A DNA stretch of 64,000 nt from Intrasporangium flavum (GCF_001956915.1 NZ_MLJO01000016.1:62001-126000); one strand, 5' to 3'. Shown: positions 16,565 to 25,745, counted from the stretch's first letter. Translations and numbers: made by a program. Notes: generated by a model from the sequence alone, not told the origin.

Positions 16565-17638
16565 TCAGGCCTCCTGGCTGTCGGTCGTCTCGGCGTAGAG
16601 CCGCGCGAGGTCGGGGTCGGTGGCGGCGAGCCGCTCGGCCAGCTCGACGATGACGAGGCACTGCTTGAGGCTCGCGTCGTCCTCCATCTTCCCGTCGAGC
16701 ATCACCGCACCGGTCCCGTCGCCCATGGCGGCCACAACCCGCCGGGCGTGGCGCACGTCGTCGGCCGACGGGCTGAAGACGCGCTTGCCGATCTCGATCT
16801 GCACGGGGTGCAGCGACCACGCACCGACGCAGCCGAGCAGGAACGCGTTGCGGAACTGGTCCTCGCACGCGACGACGTCCGTGATGTCGCCGAACGGCCC
16901 GTAGTACGGGTAGATGCCGTGCATGGCGCACGCGTCGACCATCCGGGCGATCGTGTAGTGCCAGAGATCCTGCTGGTGCACCGCGCGCGTCGCGTGCACG
17001 TCGTCGCCGGCGGCGTCCTCGCGCACGAGGTAGCCCGGGTGGCCGCCCCCGACGCGGGTCGTCTTCATCCGGCGGTCGGCCGCGAGGTCGGCCGGCCCGA
17101 GCGAGAGGCCCTGCATGCGCGGGCTGGCGCCGCAGATCTCCTCGACGTTGACCATGCCGCGCGCCGTCTCGAGGATCGCGTGCACGAGGATCGGGCGCGT
17201 CAGGCCGGCCTTCGCCTCGAGCTGGGCGAGCAGCCGGTCGACGTAGTGGATGTCCTCGGCACCCTGCACCTTCGGCACCATGATGACGTCGAGCTTGTCG
17301 CCGATCTCGGTGACGAGCGTCGTGAGGTCGTCGAGGGCCCACGGGCTGTCGAGGGCGTTGACGCGGGTCCACAGCTGGGTGTGCTCGCCGAAGTCGGTGG
17401 CCTTGGCGATGGCGACGAGGCCCGCTCGGGCGGCCTCCTTGCGGTCGGCCTTGACGGCGTCCTCGAGGTTGCCGAGCAGCACGTCGACCGTGCCGACGAG
17501 GGCGGGGACCTTGGCGGCCATCTTCTCGTTGCTCGGGTCGAAGAAGTGGATGACCCGCGACGGACGGGCCGGCACCTCGGTGAGAGGTGCGGGCGCGCCC
17601 ACCGCGAGGGGACGGAGGAAGTCCTTCGCGCTGCGCAT
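16565..17638 (-). CDS. Malyl-CoA / beta-methylmalyl-CoA lyase-like protein
   Basis: 357 residues from the ATG at 17638. It is a second, longer member of the HpcH/HpaI aldolase-citrate lyase family: [76 protein letters not shown] and [19 protein letters not shown]. The length and motifs resemble the Mcl1-type lyases that make or cleave malyl-CoA in the ethylmalonyl-CoA pathway and its relatives, but no ccr, ecm or mcd gene is in view. TAGGTT ends seven bases before the ATG, so the operon is likely leaderless. It is divergent from the next gene. Confidence 0.85.
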   Translation of the reverse strand: MRSAKDFLRPLAVGAPAPLTEVPARPSRVIHFFDPSNEKMAAKVPALVGTVDVLLGNLEDAVKADRKEAARAGLVAIAKATDFGEHTQLWTRVNALDSPWALDDLTTLVTEIGDKLDVIMVPKVQGAEDIHYVDRLLAQLEAKAGLTRPILVHAILETARGMVNVEEICGASPRMQGLSLGPADLAADRRMKTTRVGGGHPGYLVREDAAGDDVHATRAVHQQDLWHYTIARMVDACAMHGIYPYYGPFGDITDVVACEDQFRNAFLLGCVGAWSLHPVQIEIGKRVFSPSADDVRHARRVVAAMGDGTGAVMLDGKMEDDASLKQCLVIVELAERLAATDPDLARLYAETTDSQEA

Positions 17639-17645
17639 GGGCGTC

Positions 17646-17651
17646 AACCTA
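17646..17651 (-). promoter_or_regulatory. -10 element for the lyase operon (leaderless)
   Basis: TAGGTT on the minus strand, seven bases before the ATG at 17638. No ribosome-binding site lies in the gap. Confidence 0.5.
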
Positions 17652-17715
17652 GCGTCGGGCCACCGGCGTCCGTTATGACCGCGCTCACGCCCGACCGGCA
17701 TGAGGCGCGGATCAC

Positions 17716-17721
17716 TAGGGT
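17716..17721 (+). promoter_or_regulatory. -10 element for the gene at 17729 (leaderless)
   Basis: TAGGGT, seven bases before GTG 17729. With the minus-strand element at 17646-17651 it makes a compact divergent promoter region of about 90 bases. Confidence 0.55.
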
Positions 17722-17728
17722 GGGGCCT

Positions 17729-18373
17729 GTGACCGACGCCAGCACCCGACCGACCGAGGAGCCCACGCAGCCGGCCGCCAACCTCAGCGCCCTGCTCGGG
17801 GAGGCGATGGGCAAGTCGGGGCTGCTGTGGATCGACGTCGCCGACGACCGGGCCTGGCCGGCCTGGCACGTGTGGGACGACGGCGCCGCGCTCGTCGTCA
17901 GCGGCCCGGGCGAGCAGCCGCTGCCGTGGCTGCCCAAGGAGGTCCGGCTCGTCCTGCGCAGCAAGGACACCGGCGGCCGCCTGCTCACCGTCCGCGCGAC
18001 CACCCACGTGCTCGACCCCGGGACGCCGCAGTGGGCGCGCGCCGCCGACCTGCTCAAGGCCTCGCGCCTCAACGCCGTCGACGACTCCCTGACGCGCTGG
18101 GCCGCCGAGTGCACGGTCACCGCGCTCGTGCCGTTCGGCGAGCCCGACGAGTCGCCCGGCGCCTACTCGGCCGACGCGCACCGGGCCGCCCCCGCACGCA
18201 CCGCCGCCACGACGACCGCCTGGCGTCCGTGGCACCTCGGCGGACGCGGCGAGGAGAAGGCCCAGCGCCAGGCGGCGCGCGCCGAGGAGCGCGGCAGCCG
18301 CAAGGCCGCCAAGGAGCGGGCCAAGATGCGCAAGCGACGCCAGCGACGTGGCGGACGTCAGCGTCCGTCGTGA
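17729..18373 (+). CDS. Conserved hypothetical protein with basic C-terminus
   Basis: 214 residues from GTG 17729. The start is supported by the TAGGGT element at leaderless spacing; a much longer upstream reading frame is an antisense shadow. The body contains [28 protein letters not shown] split over a beta-rich fold (about residues 25-150), recalling flavin-reductase-like or pyridoxamine-oxidase-like barrels, but that is only an impression. The last 50 residues are strongly basic ([19 protein letters not shown]) and could bind nucleic acid or ribosomes. It lies 18 bases before the MgtE-like gene. Confidence 0.7.
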   Translation: MTDASTRPTEEPTQPAANLSALLGEAMGKSGLLWIDVADDRAWPAWHVWDDGAALVVSGPGEQPLPWLPKEVRLVLRSKDTGGRLLTVRATTHVLDPGTPQWARAADLLKASRLNAVDDSLTRWAAECTVTALVPFGEPDESPGAYSADAHRAAPARTAATTTAWRPWHLGGRGEEKAQRQAARAEERGSRKAAKERAKMRKRRQRRGGRQRPS

Positions 18374-18378
18374 CCGAA

Positions 18379-18384
18379 TAGCCT
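18379..18384 (+). promoter_or_regulatory. -10 element for the MgtE-like gene (leaderless)
   Basis: TAGCCT, seven bases before ATG 18392, just after the upstream stop. The gene may therefore have its own promoter despite the close spacing. Confidence 0.5.
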
Positions 18385-18391
18385 TGGCCCC

Positions 18392-19696
18392 ATGAGTGGA
18401 AGCACCCGCGTCTTCGTCGCGCGCCTGACCGGCCTGAGCGTCTTCGACCCGCTCGGTGACCAGGTCGGGCGGGTCCGCGACGTCGTCGTGATGTTTCCGT
18501 CCGGCCGGCCCCAGCCCCGCGTCATCGGTCTCGTCGTCGAGGTGCCGGGACGCCGACGCGTCTTCGTGCCGATGACGCGCGTCACCTCCATCGACGCCGG
18601 TGCGGTCATCACGACCGGCCTGGTCAACATGCGCCGGTTCGAGCAGCGCACCAACGAGGTGCTCGTCGCGGCCGAGCTGTTCGACCGTCCGGTTCGCGTC
18701 AGCACCCCCGAGGCCGTCGAGGCCGGGTTCGCCGACGCCGTCGTCGAGGACCTCGCCATCGAGCAGGGCCCGCGCCGCGACTGGCTCGGCGTCAAGGTGT
18801 TCGTCCGGCAGGTGTCCGGCGTCTCGTCGGCCTCGCGCGCCGTGTCGCGCCTGACCCGGCGCCGTTCCGGCAAGACGATGCTCGTCGACATCCGCGACGT
18901 CACCGGCCTGCACGACCAGGCCGCCGCCCAGAGCGCCGAGCGCCTCCTCGAGACCTACGACGACCTCAAGGTCGCCGACCTCGCCGAGGTCATCCACGAC
19001 CTCAACCCCAAGCGTCGCGCCGAGGTGGCCGCAGCCCTCGACGACGAGCGCCTCGCCGACGTCCTCGAGGAGCTGCCCGAGGACGACCAGGTCGAGATCA
19101 TCGCCGGCCTCGACACCGAGCGCGCCGCCGACGTCCTCGAGGCCATGGAGCCCGACGACGCCGCAGACCTGCTCGCCGACCTGCCGCCCGAGCAGGCCGA
19201 GACCCTCCTTCAGCTCATGGAGCCCGAGGACGCCGCCCCCCTGCGCCGGCTGCTGTCCTACGACGAGAACACCGCCGGCGGCATGATGACGACCGAGCCG
19301 GTCGTCCTCGGTCCCGAGGCCACGATCGCCGAGGCCCTCGCCATGGTGCGCCGCGAGGAACTGGCCCCGGCCCTCGCCTCGATGGTCTACGTGTGCCGCC
19401 CGCCGCTCGAGGTGCCCACCGGTCGCTACCTCGGCCTCGTGCACATCCAGCGGCTGCTGCGCGAACCGCCGCACGGCGCGGTCGGCAGCATCATCGACAA
19501 GGAGATGGAGCCGGTGCCGGCGAGCGCGTCGCTCGAGACCGTCACCCGCACCCTCGCGACGTACAACCTCGTGTCGCTGCCCGTCGTCGACGACGACGGA
19601 CGCCTCATCGGCGCGGTCACCGTCGACGACGTCCTCGACCACATCCTCCCCGAGGACTGGCGTGAGGAGCGGCACGAGCTGGAGGTGCGCCCGTGA
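18392..19696 (+). CDS. Soluble MgtE-like protein: MgtE-N and CBS domains without the channel
   Basis: 434 residues. The N-terminal 135 residues look like a PRC-barrel pair ([32 protein letters not shown]). The MgtE N-terminal superhelical domain follows at about 160-255 ([40 protein letters not shown]) and then a CBS pair at about 265-425 ([33 protein letters not shown]). The five-helix membrane domain of the true MgtE magnesium channel is absent, and the length is complete. It probably senses Mg2+ or nucleotides. The next gene, a DUF1003 membrane protein, overlaps by four bases (GTGA), suggesting that the two work together. Confidence 0.88.
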   Translation: MSGSTRVFVARLTGLSVFDPLGDQVGRVRDVVVMFPSGRPQPRVIGLVVEVPGRRRVFVPMTRVTSIDAGAVITTGLVNMRRFEQRTNEVLVAAELFDRPVRVSTPEAVEAGFADAVVEDLAIEQGPRRDWLGVKVFVRQVSGVSSASRAVSRLTRRRSGKTMLVDIRDVTGLHDQAAAQSAERLLETYDDLKVADLAEVIHDLNPKRRAEVAAALDDERLADVLEELPEDDQVEIIAGLDTERAADVLEAMEPDDAADLLADLPPEQAETLLQLMEPEDAAPLRRLLSYDENTAGGMMTTEPVVLGPEATIAEALAMVRREELAPALASMVYVCRPPLEVPTGRYLGLVHIQRLLREPPHGAVGSIIDKEMEPVPASASLETVTRTLATYNLVSLPVVDDDGRLIGAVTVDDVLDHILPEDWREERHELEVRP

Positions 19697-20265
19697 GCGA
19701 GCGAGCAGAGCGCCGCGGGGGCTCGCGGTCCGGACGCCTCGACGGCCGCGACAAGCTCGACAAGCTGGACCAGCCGCGCGAGCAGCGAGCCCGCCTGCTG
19801 ACCGTGTCGTTCTCGCAGGAGGCGTTCGGCGTCCTGTCCGAGAAGTTCGCGCGCTTCATGGGCACCGCGCAGTTCCTCATCGGCATGACGATCTTCGTCG
19901 TCGCCTGGGTCGGCTGGAACCTCGTCGCGCCCCAGGGCCTCGTCTTCGACGAGTACCCGTTCATCTTCCTGACGCTGATGCTCAGCCTGCAGGCCTCCTA
20001 CGCGGCACCGCTCATCCTCCTCGCGCAGAACCGGCAGGCCGACCGCGACCGCGTGGCCCTCGAGCAGGACCGCGCCCGCGACGAGCGCAACCTCGCCGAC
20101 ACCGAGTTCCTGACGCGTGAGGTCGCCTCGCTGCGCCTCGCCCTGCGCGAGCAGGCGACCCGCGACTTCGTCCGCTCCGAGCTGCGCAGCCTCCTCGACG
20201 AGCTCGAGGAGCGCGCGCTCGTGCGCCGCGTCGACGAGCCGGCTGCCCCGCACCACACCGAGTAG
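19693..20265 (+). CDS. DUF1003 membrane protein
   Basis: 190 residues; the GTG start overlaps the MgtE-like stop by four bases. Two hydrophobic segments are seen, at about residues 56-75 ([20 protein letters not shown]) and 86-108 ([20 protein letters not shown]), followed by QNRQADRDR, the hallmark of DUF1003. The C-terminal about 75 residues are a charged coiled-coil-like helix ([20 protein letters not shown]). The N-terminal 35 residues are Arg-rich. The molecular function of DUF1003 is unknown; the coupling with the CBS protein suggests a Mg2+-linked membrane role. Confidence 0.88.
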   Translation: MSERAERRGGSRSGRLDGRDKLDKLDQPREQRARLLTVSFSQEAFGVLSEKFARFMGTAQFLIGMTIFVVAWVGWNLVAPQGLVFDEYPFIFLTLMLSLQASYAAPLILLAQNRQADRDRVALEQDRARDERNLADTEFLTREVASLRLALREQATRDFVRSELRSLLDELEERALVRRVDEPAAPHHTE

Positions 20266-20326
20266 CCACCGGCCGGGTGTGTCGCGGTAGACACGGCCCG
20301 TGGTCGGGGGCCCCGCCGGCGCGACC

Positions 20327-20332
20327 TACGAT
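20327..20332 (+). promoter_or_regulatory. -10 element for mrp (leaderless)
   Basis: TACGAT, seven bases before ATG 20340. It supports that ATG over the in-frame ATG at 20331, which lies inside the -10 element. Confidence 0.6.
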
Positions 20333-20339
20333 GGAGCAC

Positions 20340-21482
20340 ATGTCCGTCCCCGCACTGCCGAGCCGTGACGCCCTGCTCACGGCGCTGTCGAAGGTCAACG
20401 ACCCCGAGATCCGCAAGCCGATCACCGAGCTCGGCATGGTCAAGTCGGTCGAGATCGACGACGCCGGTGCGGTGGCCCTCGCCATCTTCCTCACCGTCTC
20501 CGGGTGCCCGATGAAGGACACCCTGACGAAGGACTCGACCAACGCGCTCCTCGCGGTCGAGGGCGTCACGGCCGTCGACGTCACCCTCGACGTCATGAGC
20601 GACGAGCAGCGTTCGGCCCTGCGCCAGCAGCTGCGCGGCGGCGCTCCGGAGAAGGAGATCCCCTTCGCCAAGCCGAACAGCCTGACGCGCGTCTACGCCG
20701 TGGCCTCGGGCAAGGGCGGCGTCGGCAAGTCGTCGGTCACCGTCAACCTCGCGGCCGCGATGGCCGAGCAGGGCCTTCGCGTCGGCGTCGTCGACGCGGA
20801 CGTCTACGGCTTCTCGGTGCCGCGCATGCTCGGCGTCGAGCAGCGCCCGACGCAGGTCGACGAGATGATCCTGCCGCCGATCAGCCACGACGTGAAGGTC
20901 ATCTCGATCGGCATGTTCGTGCCCGGCAACCAGCCCGTCGTGTGGCGTGGCCCGATGCTGCACCGGGCCCTGCAGCAGTTCCTCGGCGACGTCTTCTGGG
21001 GCGACCTCGACGTCCTGCTGCTCGACCTGCCGCCCGGCACCGGCGACATCGCCATCTCGGTGGCCCAGCTCATCCCGACCGCCGAGATCCTCGTCGTCAC
21101 GACGCCGCAGCAGGCGGCCGCCGAGGTCGCCGAGCGCGCCGGCTCGATCGCCCTGCAGACCCACCAGCGGATCGCCGGCGTCATCGAGAACATGAGCTGG
21201 CTCGAGCTGCCCGACGGCACCCGCCAGGAGATCTTCGGCTCCGGCGGCGGCAAGGCCGTGGCCGACTCGCTGAGCCGCAGCATCGGCGCCCCGGTCGAGC
21301 TGCTCGGCCAGATCCCCCTCGACACCCGTCTGCGCGAGGGGGGCGACGCCGGCACCCCGGTCGTCCTCGGCGCCCCCGACTCGGCCGCCGGCGTCGCGCT
21401 GCGCGGCATCGCCCGTGGCCTGGCGAACCGGGCCCGCGGGCTCGCGGGCCGCTCGCTCGGCCTCTCCCCCGTCGGCCGCTGA
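20340..21482 (+). CDS. mrp: Mrp/NBP35-type P-loop ATPase (Fe-S carrier family)
   Basis: 380 residues from ATG 20340. Residues 1-95 are a MIP18/DUF59 domain (LSKVNDPEIRKPITELGMV; SGCPMKDTL). The ParA/MinD-type P-loop follows with ASGKGGVGKSSVTVNLAAAM, DADVYGFSVPRMLG and DVLLLDLPPGTGD. Family members assemble and transfer Fe-S clusters. In the segment IENMSWLELPDGTRQEIFG the CxxC that binds the bridging cluster in the classic family is missing, which I believe is common in actinobacterial Mrp. The gene stands alone after the DUF1003 gene; a nested repeat follows its stop. Confidence 0.92.
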   Translation: MSVPALPSRDALLTALSKVNDPEIRKPITELGMVKSVEIDDAGAVALAIFLTVSGCPMKDTLTKDSTNALLAVEGVTAVDVTLDVMSDEQRSALRQQLRGGAPEKEIPFAKPNSLTRVYAVASGKGGVGKSSVTVNLAAAMAEQGLRVGVVDADVYGFSVPRMLGVEQRPTQVDEMILPPISHDVKVISIGMFVPGNQPVVWRGPMLHRALQQFLGDVFWGDLDVLLLDLPPGTGDIAISVAQLIPTAEILVVTTPQQAAAEVAERAGSIALQTHQRIAGVIENMSWLELPDGTRQEIFGSGGGKAVADSLSRSIGAPVELLGQIPLDTRLREGGDAGTPVVLGAPDSAAGVALRGIARGLANRARGLAGRSLGLSPVGR

Positions 21483-21596
21483 CCCTCACCCGTCGAGAGG
21501 CCACCTTCGGCGCCGCCCCACCCGTCGAGAGGCCACCATTCGTGGCCTCTCGAGGTTTCCGGGGGCCGCCCGTCGTGGCCTTTCGACGGGTGAGGG
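21483..21596. repeat. Nested inverted/direct repeat element
   Basis: The outer arms, 21483-21504 and 21575-21596, are inverted copies of CCCTCACCCGTCGAGAGGCC plus AC, with one mismatch. A second direct copy (CACCCGTCGAGAGGCCAC) is at 21519-21536, and this copy makes a hairpin with GTGGCCTCTCG at 21542-21552 around a five-base loop. It fills the gap between mrp and the convergent ABC exporter and could be a bidirectional terminator or a small dispersed repeat. Confidence 0.75.
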
Positions 21597-21605
21597 TGGG
21601 GTGCG

Positions 21606-23474
21606 TCAGGCCAGCGACTCGACCCAGGCCCGGTGCAGGCCGGCGAACCGCCCCGAACCGGCCTCGATGAGCTCGCCCGGCGTGCCGTCCTCGACGATCC
21701 GCCCGTGCTCCATGACGAGCACCCGGTCGGCGATCTCGACCGTCGAGAGCCGGTGGGCGATGACGATGGCCGTGCGCCCGGCGAGGATCGTCTGCAGCGC
21801 CTGCTGGACGAGCCGCTCCGAGGGGATGTCGAGCGAGGACGTGGCCTCGTCGAGGATGAGCACCGCCGGGTCGGCGAGGAAGGCCCGCGCGAAGGCGACG
21901 AGCTGGCGCTGGCCGGCGCTGAGCAGGCCGCCGCGGTTCGACACCGGGGTCGCGTAGCCCTCCGGCAGGGCCGAGATGAACTCGTGCGCCCCGAGCGATC
22001 GCGCCGCCAACTCGACCTGCTCGTCGGTGGCGTCGGGACGACCGAACCGGATGTTGTCGGCGACGGTGCCGCTGAACAGGTAGTTCTCCTGGGTCACCAT
22101 GACGACCGCGCGGTGCAGGTCCTCGGAGGTGACGCGTCGCAGGTCGGTGCCGTCCAGGCTGACCTCGCCCCCGGTGGGGTCGTAGAAGCGCGTGGCCAGC
22201 TTGGCCAGGGTGGTCTTGCCGGCGCCCGTGGTGCCGACGAGGGCGAGGGTCTGGCCGGCGGGGACCGTGAGGTCGAGGTCGGGCAGCACCGGGGTGCCCG
22301 GCACGTACTCGAACCGGACGTGGTCGAAGCGCACCTCGCCGCGCGCGCCGGTGAGCGGCACGGGGTCGGTGGGCTCGGGCACGTCGGGCTCCTCCTCGAG
22401 CACGCCCGACAGCTTCTCCAGGGCGGCCGAGGCCGACTGGAAGGTGTTGTAGAACTGCGAGATCTCCATCATCGGCTCGAAGAACTGGCGCAGGTAGAGC
22501 AGGAACGCCGCGAGCACGCCGACCGTGACCTCACCGTGGTAGGCGAGGTAGCCGCCGTAGAGCAGCACGATGCCGATGGTGATGTTGCCGATGAGCCGGA
22601 TGCCCGGCATGAACCACGCGACGAGCCGGAACGCGACGAGGTTGGCCTGCCGGTACTGGTCGTTGACGTCGTCGAAGATCTCCTGGTTGCGCGGCTCGCG
22701 GCGGAAGGCCTGGACGGCGCGGATGCCGTTCATCGACTCGACGAAGTGGACGATGACGAGCGCGACCTTCTCGCGGGTGGCGCGGTAGCTGCGCGCCGAC
22801 GCCTTGCGGAACCAGTTGGTCAGCCACGCGAGGAACGGGCCGCAGAGCAGCGCGACGAGGCCGAGCTTGACGTCGAGGACCAGGAGCAGCACCGAGGTGC
22901 CGACGAGGGTCAGCGCCGCCGTGACGAGGCCGTCGAAGCCGGTCTCGAGCATCTCGTAGATGGCGTCGACGTCGGAGGTCTGCCGCGAGATGACGCGCCC
23001 GGAGGTGTAGCGGTCGTGGAAGGCCGGGCTGAGGCGCTGGAAGTGCCGGAAGACGCGGCGTCGGATCGACAGGAGGATGTCCTGGCCGATGCGCCCCGAG
23101 CGCACGAGGAAGAGGTTGCGGGCGACCGCCTGGGTGATCGTCGCGAGGAGCACGAGCCCGACGATCACGAGCAGCGGGCCGAGGTCGTCCGAGGCCGTGA
23201 TCGGCGGGATGCCGACGTCGATGCCCTCCTTGACGAGGTACGGGATGGCGAGGCGGGCCGCGTTCTCGACGACGACGACGACCATGAGCCAGCCGAGCGC
23301 CCGGCGCCACGGCCGGAGCACGTCGGCGAGCAGCCGCCGCGACCGGCCCGCGAGGCGGGCGGAGGTCTCGGCGGTCAGCTCGCCCTCGATCTCGTCGGAG
23401 GCGACGCCGCGCCAGTCCTGCTGGGCGTTGGTGCTGGTGCTGGTGCTGGTCTTGGTGCTGGTGGGCGTGCTCAT
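21606..23474 (-). CDS. ABC exporter subunit, consensus ATPase half
   Basis: 622 residues. A type IV (exporter-fold) half-transporter with about six membrane helices between residues 55 and 330, then the ATPase domain: Walker A VGTTGAGKTTL, signature LLSAGQRQL (one Ala in the usual SGG), Walker B with catalytic Glu in AVLILDEATSSLD, and the H-loop in IVIAHRLSTVE. The N-terminus is a Ser/Thr-rich stretch (TSTKTSTSTSTNAQQDW). It overlaps the upstream half by four bases (ATGA), so the two are made together as a heterodimer. The substrate (drug, lipid or peptide) is unknown. Confidence 0.92.
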   Translation of the reverse strand: MSTPTSTKTSTSTSTNAQQDWRGVASDEIEGELTAETSARLAGRSRRLLADVLRPWRRALGWLMVVVVVENAARLAIPYLVKEGIDVGIPPITASDDLGPLLVIVGLVLLATITQAVARNLFLVRSGRIGQDILLSIRRRVFRHFQRLSPAFHDRYTSGRVISRQTSDVDAIYEMLETGFDGLVTAALTLVGTSVLLLVLDVKLGLVALLCGPFLAWLTNWFRKASARSYRATREKVALVIVHFVESMNGIRAVQAFRREPRNQEIFDDVNDQYRQANLVAFRLVAWFMPGIRLIGNITIGIVLLYGGYLAYHGEVTVGVLAAFLLYLRQFFEPMMEISQFYNTFQSASAALEKLSGVLEEEPDVPEPTDPVPLTGARGEVRFDHVRFEYVPGTPVLPDLDLTVPAGQTLALVGTTGAGKTTLAKLATRFYDPTGGEVSLDGTDLRRVTSEDLHRAVVMVTQENYLFSGTVADNIRFGRPDATDEQVELAARSLGAHEFISALPEGYATPVSNRGGLLSAGQRQLVAFARAFLADPAVLILDEATSSLDIPSERLVQQALQTILAGRTAIVIAHRLSTVEIADRVLVMEHGRIVEDGTPGELIEAGSGRFAGLHRAWVESLA

Positions 23475-25255
23475 GCCGGCACCCCCTCGGAGGAGTCGCG
23501 CTCGGGGACCGGGTCGGCGGCGAGCAGGTCGCGGTAGGCCGGCACGGAGTCGAGCAGCTCGCGGTGCGTGCCGACGTGGGTGATGGTGCCGTCCTGGAGG
23601 AGGGCGACGCGGTCGGCGAGCAGCACCGTGGACGCGCGGTGGGCCACGATGAGCCCGGTGGTGTCGGACAGCACGCGCGACAGCGCCTCCTCGACGAGCT
23701 TCTCGGTGTGGACGTCGAGCGCCGACAGGGTGTCGTCGAGGACGAGGACCGCCGGGCGCGACAGGACGGCGCGGGCGAGCGCGAGGCGCTGGCGCTGGCC
23801 GCCGGACAGCGACATGCCCTGCTCGCCGATGCGGGTGTCGAGGCCCCACGGCAGGTCGTGGACGAAGCCGGCCTGGGCGATCTCGAGCGCGGCGAGGACC
23901 TCCTCGTCGCTCGCGTCGACCCGCCCGAGGGTGACGTTCTCGCGGGCGCTCATCGAGAAGAGGGTCGGCTCCTCGAAGGCCGTGGCGACGAGGCTGCGCA
24001 GCGCGGCGAGGTCGAGGTCGCGCACGTCGACGCCGTCGATGGTGATGCGGCCGCCGGTGACGTCGAAGAGGCGCGGCACGAGCGAGGTCAGGGCCGTCTT
24101 GCCGGTGCCCGTGGCCCCGACGAGGGCGAGGGTCTGGCCGGGGGGCAGGTCGAGGTTGACGTCGCGCAGCACCGGCTGGTCGGGGGCGTCGGGGAAGGCG
24201 AAGTCGACGTGCTCGAAGCGCAGGTGGCCCCGACGCGGCCGGGCGGCGTGCTCGCCGGAGACGATGTCGGGCTCGGTGTCGAAGATCTCGAGCACGCGGG
24301 CGGCGGCGGTCATGGCCTCCTGGGCCATCGCGAGGATGACGCCGAGCGAGGACACCGGCCACACGAGCGAGAGCATGAGGGTGATGAAGGCGACGAGCTC
24401 GCCGGGCGTCAGCGCGCCCCGGCCGACGCCGATGGCGCCGAGCAGCAGGACGACGACGACGGCGAGGTTGGGGATGACCTCGAGGAAGGTCCAGAACTTC
24501 GCCGACAGGCGCACCTTGTCCATGCTGGTGGCGCGCAGCTCGAGGGAGGCGGCGTCGTAGCGCCCGGCGACGTGGTCGCTGCGGCCGAAGGACTTGATGA
24601 CGCGGATGCCGACGGCTCCCTCCTCGGCCTGCGTGGCGAGGTCGCCCTGCTGGTCCTGGACCTGGCGCGAGATGACGACGTAGGCCTTCTCGAACCGCAT
24701 GGAGAGCCAGATGATCGGCACCGACACGGCCGCGACGACGAGCCCGAGCGGCCAGTACATCGACAGCAAGACGCCGGTGACGACGGCGAGCTGGAGCACG
24801 TTGACGACGAGGAAGAGCAGCCCGAACCCGCTGAACCGGCGGATCGCCGACAGGTCGGTCGTGGCGCGCGAGAGCAGCTGGCCCGACTGCCACCGGGTGT
24901 GGAAGCTCATCGGCAGCGCCTGGAGCCGCTCGTAGAGGTCGCGCCGCAGGTCGGTCTCGAGGCCGAGGACGGCGTTGGACTGCACCCACCGGCGCAGGAA
25001 GATCAGGACCGCCTCGAGGACCCCGAGGCCGAGGGCGAGCAGCCCGAGCGGCAGGACCGGGCCGAGCTCGTGGCGGGAGATCGGCCCGTCGATGATGGCG
25101 CGCGTCACGAGGGGCAGCGCGATGGACAGCCCGACGCCGGCGAGCGAGGCGGCGAACATGACGAGCAGGGCCCATCGGTGCGGCCGCAGGTAGCCCCGCA
25201 GACGCCAGAGGGACCGGACGGAGGCAGGCGGGTGCGAGGCGGGTTCGTGAGGCAT
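23471..25255 (-). CDS. ABC exporter subunit, degenerate ATPase half
   Basis: 594 residues from the ATG at 25255; an adjacent TTG at 25258 is an alternative. Exporter-fold membrane domain at about residues 25-320, then ATPase: Walker A VGATGTGKTAL, signature SLSGGQRQRLALARAVL, Walker B VLVLDDTLSALD, H-loop GLIVAHRASTV. In Walker B an Asp replaces the catalytic Glu, so this half should contribute the non-hydrolysing site, as in the BmrC/D and TM287/288 heterodimers. Partner: the overlapping downstream gene. A possible -10 TATCGT lies just upstream. Confidence 0.92.
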   Translation of the reverse strand: MPHEPASHPPASVRSLWRLRGYLRPHRWALLVMFAASLAGVGLSIALPLVTRAIIDGPISRHELGPVLPLGLLALGLGVLEAVLIFLRRWVQSNAVLGLETDLRRDLYERLQALPMSFHTRWQSGQLLSRATTDLSAIRRFSGFGLLFLVVNVLQLAVVTGVLLSMYWPLGLVVAAVSVPIIWLSMRFEKAYVVISRQVQDQQGDLATQAEEGAVGIRVIKSFGRSDHVAGRYDAASLELRATSMDKVRLSAKFWTFLEVIPNLAVVVVLLLGAIGVGRGALTPGELVAFITLMLSLVWPVSSLGVILAMAQEAMTAAARVLEIFDTEPDIVSGEHAARPRRGHLRFEHVDFAFPDAPDQPVLRDVNLDLPPGQTLALVGATGTGKTALTSLVPRLFDVTGGRITIDGVDVRDLDLAALRSLVATAFEEPTLFSMSARENVTLGRVDASDEEVLAALEIAQAGFVHDLPWGLDTRIGEQGMSLSGGQRQRLALARAVLSRPAVLVLDDTLSALDVHTEKLVEEALSRVLSDTTGLIVAHRASTVLLADRVALLQDGTITHVGTHRELLDSVPAYRDLLAADPVPERDSSEGVPA

Positions 25256-25264
25256 CAAGGGGTG

Positions 25265-25270
25265 ACGATA
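25265..25270 (-). promoter_or_regulatory. Possible -10 for the ABC exporter operon
   Basis: TATCGT on the minus strand, six bases from the TTG at 25258 and nine from the ATG at 25255. It implies a leaderless or nearly leaderless message. Confidence 0.35.
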
Positions 25271-25336
25271 ACCCCCGCCACCGACACCCGATGCCTCTGG
25301 GTCAGATTCTTTCGCGCGTCGCGCCCGGGGACGGGC

Positions 25337-25684
25337 TCAGGTGGCGTCGGCGTCCCACGGCGTCGGCTTGGACGGGTCGTGGCCGCGGGGCGCGCTGACC
25401 GGCTTGTCCGGCTCGACCTCGGCCTCCTCGGCCGGGGAGTTCAGGGCGTCGCGGACGATCTTGCGCGGGTCGTACTGGCGCGGGTCGTAGGCCCGCCAGT
25501 CGATGTCGGAGAACTCCGGACCCATCTCGTCCTTGAGCTGCTCCTTGGCCCGGTCGGCCATGGCGCGCGCCTGCCGGACGAACCGGCCGAACTTCGCGGC
25601 GTACTCCGGGAGGCGCTCCGGCCCCAGGACGATGACGGCGAGGACGCCGAGCAGGAGCAGCTCCCACCCGTTGATGTCGAACAC
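25337..25684 (-). CDS. tatB: Sec-independent translocase subunit TatB
   Basis: 115 residues; GTG start after GAGGAAGA. The N-terminal helix (INGWELLLLGVLAVIVLGPE) with the following LPEYAAKFGRFVRQARAMAD amphipathic helix is the TatA/B pattern; the MFDI start and the GPERLPEY hinge favour TatB. With TatC it receives folded twin-arginine substrates at the membrane. The acidic C-terminal 50 residues are unstructured. It is the last gene of sigE-anti-sigma-htrA-tatB and starts 62 bases after the htrA stop. The same order is known from mycobacteria. Confidence 0.9.
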   Translation of the reverse strand: MFDINGWELLLLGVLAVIVLGPERLPEYAAKFGRFVRQARAMADRAKEQLKDEMGPEFSDIDWRAYDPRQYDPRKIVRDALNSPAEEAEVEPDKPVSAPRGHDPSKPTPWDADAT

Positions 25685-25745
25685 TCTTCCTCGCTTCCCT
25701 GCAGGCCGGCGCGGGTCATCATACGGAAGCGCGCCGGGAACCGGC

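Noticed and set aside
17639-19675. Extension of the lyase gene far upstream
   Set aside because: Antisense to the hypothetical and MgtE-like genes; the normal family length starts at 17638.
23475-25175. A fused ABC protein reading on from the second exporter subunit
   Set aside because: The upstream part is a shifted-frame shadow of the first subunit; the four-base overlap with ATG 23474 is a better start.
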